Below are positions 62,402 to 64,000 of a stretch of DNA of 64,000 nucleotides, piece by piece. This stretch comes from Paracoccus sp. N5 (GTDB lineage: Bacteria; Pseudomonadota; Alphaproteobacteria; Rhodobacterales; Rhodobacteraceae): assembly GCF_000371965.1 (NCBI RefSeq), contig NZ_AQUO01000002.1:993863-1057862 (forward strand). Direction: 5' to 3'. The notes under the pieces are model-generated. The model searched no databases and was not told the DNA's origin. It saw only the letters and a list, made by a program, of their open reading frames with translations. The position numbers and the translations under genes are program-made. Each line of letters starts with the position of its first letter. Positions within the stretch are counted from its first letter, which is position 1.

Positions 62402-63125
62402 CGAGATCCCCCAGCCGGATCATCTCGGCGGTAAACCTGTCCAGCAGCTCGGGCCCGCCTTGGGCGACGATGCCGCCGCGGTCGAGCCAGAACAGCGCGT
62501 CGCAGGCTTCCAGATCGGCGGGCTCGTGCGAGATATGCAGCAGGCGGGTGTCGGCGCGGTGCAGGTGGCGGGCAAGCTGGCGCCGCGTCGGGATGTCGAG
62601 CCCGGCATAGGGCTCGTCCAGGATCAGCAGCTTCGGCCGCATCGCCAGCACCGCCATCATGCAGACCAGGTGCTTCTGGCCCTGCGACAGGGCCGAGATC
62701 GGCGCGTCGTGCCAATGCGGCTTGTCGAAGGCGGCCAGCACCGCCCGCACGCGCTGGGCCGCAGCCGATTTGTCGAGGCCCTGCTGGCGCAGGCCGAAGG
62801 CGACTTCCTCGGCGACGCGGGGAAAGATGATCTGGTGTTCCGGGTTCTGGAACAGGATGCCCACGGTCTCCAGCGCCGCGCGGCGGTCGCGATAAAGATC
62901 ATGGCCGTTGATGCGGATTTGGCCGCTAGTCGGCGCCAGCAGCCCGGCCAGCAGCCGCGCCAGCGTGCTCTTGCCCGAGCCGTTGCGCCCGACCACGCCG
63001 ATGCGCCGGGCCGAGGAATGCAGCGTCACGCCGGACAGCACCGGCCGGCCGCCGGCCTCATAACCCAGGCCGTCCAGCCGGATGGCGAAATCGGCCGGGG
63101 CGGCCTGCGGCGCGGGCGAAATCAT
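62376..63125 (-). CDS. bioM: ECF transporter ATPase BioM
   Basis: A 249-residue ABC ATPase that powers biotin uptake. Walker A is GRNGSGKST, the Q-loop is LFQNPEHQI (typical of ECF ATPases), the signature is ALSQGQKHLV (a variant of LSGGQ), Walker B is LLILDEPYAGLD, and the switch His is in LLHISHEP. The start at 63125 has GGGA six bases upstream; 63137 is an alternative. It is the first gene of the bioM-bioN-bioY unit and diverges from the sensor kinase. Confidence 0.9.
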   Translation of the reverse strand: MISPAPQAAPADFAIRLDGLGYEAGGRPVLSGVTLHSSARRIGVVGRNGSGKSTLARLLAGLLAPTSGQIRINGHDLYRDRRAALETVGILFQNPEHQIIFPRVAEEVAFGLRQQGLDKSAAAQRVRAVLAAFDKPHWHDAPISALSQGQKHLVCMMAVLAMRPKLLILDEPYAGLDIPTRRQLARHLHRADTRLLHISHEPADLEACDALFWLDRGGIVAQGGPELLDRFTAEMIRLGDLDDLADLSG

Positions 63126-63245
63126 CGGCAATCCCATCCTGCTTTCGCCGCGGCGCGGCGCGAGTCGCGCCTGTGTAACCGCAGATCGCCGCCGCGAGAA
63201 CCCCGCGCCATTGCGCCGCGCCCGGCTTGCTGCCAGATTTCCCGC

Positions 63246-64000
63246 ATGGAGATGCCGCTTTCCCATCCCCGGCGCGCCGGCTGGCGCGCGGCGCCGCTTT
63301 GGGCGCTGGCGCTGATCGCGCTGGCGGCGACCGTCTGGCTGGGCGCGCGGCTGGCCGAGCGGCAGGCCATGGCGCGCGGCTATGCCCGGGCCGAGACCAC
63401 GCTGCGGCTGACCGTCAACGCGCTGGAGGCCGACCTGGCCCGCTATGAGATGGTGCCGCAGCTTCTGGGCGACCTGGACCTGATCCGGCAGCTGGTCGCC
63501 GATCCGACCAACGCCGCGCTGCTGGCGGCGACGAACCGCTGGCTCGAGCGGCAGAATGCGGCGCTGCAGGCCTCGGACATCTACCTGATGCTGCCGGACG
63601 GGCTGACCATCGCCGCCTCGAACCACGGCCAGCGGCTCAGCTTCGTCGGGCAGAACTTCAGCTATCGGCCCTATTTCATCGACGCGATGCGCGGGAAGCC
63701 GGCGCGGTTCTATGGCGTCGGCACCACCTCGGGGGTGCGGGGCTATTTCTTCTCGGCCCCGGTCAGGGACGCGGGCGGGCGCATCGTCGCGGTGACGGCG
63801 GTCAAGATCGGCGTGGACCGGATCGAGGCCGGCTGGCAGGGCGGCGCCAGCCGCGTGCTGGTGACCGACCCCGAGGGCACGGTGTTCCTGTCCTCGCAGC
63901 GGGCCTGGCTTTATCACGCCTTGCAGCCGCTGACGCCGGACCGGCTGGCGCGCACCGCCGCCTCGCGCCGCTATGCCGAGACGCCGCTGGCCGACCTGCC
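63246..64000 (+). CDS. DctB-like sensor histidine kinase, N-terminal part
   Basis: The first 251 residues are present and the gene runs off the right edge. A short basic start and a membrane helix (APLWALALIALAATVWLGARL) precede a periplasmic double-Cache-like domain: LEADLARYEMVPQLLGDLD, NRWLERQNAALQASDIYLM, NFSYRPYFIDAMRGKPARFY and TTSGVRGYFFSAPV. This order matches C4-dicarboxylate sensors of the DctB type, with RYFxxA-like ligand-binding residues. The kinase core and any response regulator lie outside. The ATG at 63246 fits the start of the family. Confidence 0.82.
   Translation, partial: MEMPLSHPRRAGWRAAPLWALALIALAATVWLGARLAERQAMARGYARAETTLRLTVNALEADLARYEMVPQLLGDLDLIRQLVADPTNAALLAATNRWLERQNAALQASDIYLMLPDGLTIAASNHGQRLSFVGQNFSYRPYFIDAMRGKPARFYGVGTTSGVRGYFFSAPVRDAGGRIVAVTAVKIGVDRIEAGWQGGASRVLVTDPEGTVFLSSQRAWLYHALQPLTPDRLARTAASRRYAETPLADL

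Noticed and set aside
63138..63245. BioR operator (TTAT-N2-ATAA-like) upstream of bioM
   Set aside because: No such palindrome is present in the intergenic region.

Overview
The window is 64 kb of GC-rich, densely coded DNA with no RNA genes, prophage, insertion sequence or CRISPR array that I can see. Gene content suggests an alphaproteobacterium of the Rhodobacterales, most likely Paracoccus or a close relative: a TctC-type solute-binding protein with a TctD/TctE pair, choline-sulfatase with its LysR regulator, BioMNY, a DUF6162 metal-uptake operon and many ATGA/GTGA overlaps. The genus is inferred; no marker gene is present.

Layout. 1-5.0 kb: tricarboxylate-type uptake (partial tctC, a frameshifted binding protein), a two-component system and an MFS exporter. 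5.0-13.8 kb: acyl-CoA synthetase, aldehyde dehydrogenase, AraC regulator, ClC chloride channel, choline-sulfatase and its divergent LysR gene. 13.9-22.7 kb: an unusual three-part locus, namely a secreted 35-residue peptide, a 1088-residue polytopic membrane protein carrying a periplasmic substrate-binding fold, and a 1766-residue cytoplasmic protein with two lipase-like alpha/beta-hydrolase domains, a CHAT protease domain and a helical tail. The last two overlap by 4 nt. This is the best candidate for an undescribed sensing/effector or defence system.

23.2-29.3 kb: an eight-gene metal (zinc/manganese-type) uptake operon in which every junction is a 4-nt overlap. 29.3-41.9 kb: a stress-tolerance region (treZ-treY, glgC-like, glgX, DUF2934 protein, erythromycin-esterase-like protein with a phosphoribosyltransferase, 3-methyladenine glycosylase, small hydrophilic proteins, UdgX-type uracil-DNA glycosylase). 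Seven of its transcription units are preceded by GGAAC-N16/17-(C/G/T)GTT, the form of promoter used by the general-stress sigma factor EcfG in other alphaproteobacteria, so the region looks like one regulon.

42.0-46.8 kb: 2,3-butanediol-dehydrogenase-like enzyme, a flavin monooxygenase with an N-terminal NTF2-like domain, and an AcoR-like activator whose AAA+ domain has lost the GAFTGA loop and Walker B acids. 46.8-50.7 kb: a gene graveyard with remnants of a proline racemase, a GntR regulator, an FAD/NAD(P)-binding protein and a FecI/FecR pair around an intact ornithine-cyclodeaminase-family gene. 50.9-55.2 kb: a secreted 1434-residue peptidoglycan-binding protein. 55.2-59.0 kb: type II NADH dehydrogenase, glutamate-synthase-like FMN protein and a frameshifted nitroreductase. 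59.0-63.1 kb: bioM-bioN-bioY followed by a short acyl-CoA ligase and an atypical thiolase. The window ends inside a DctB-like sensor kinase.
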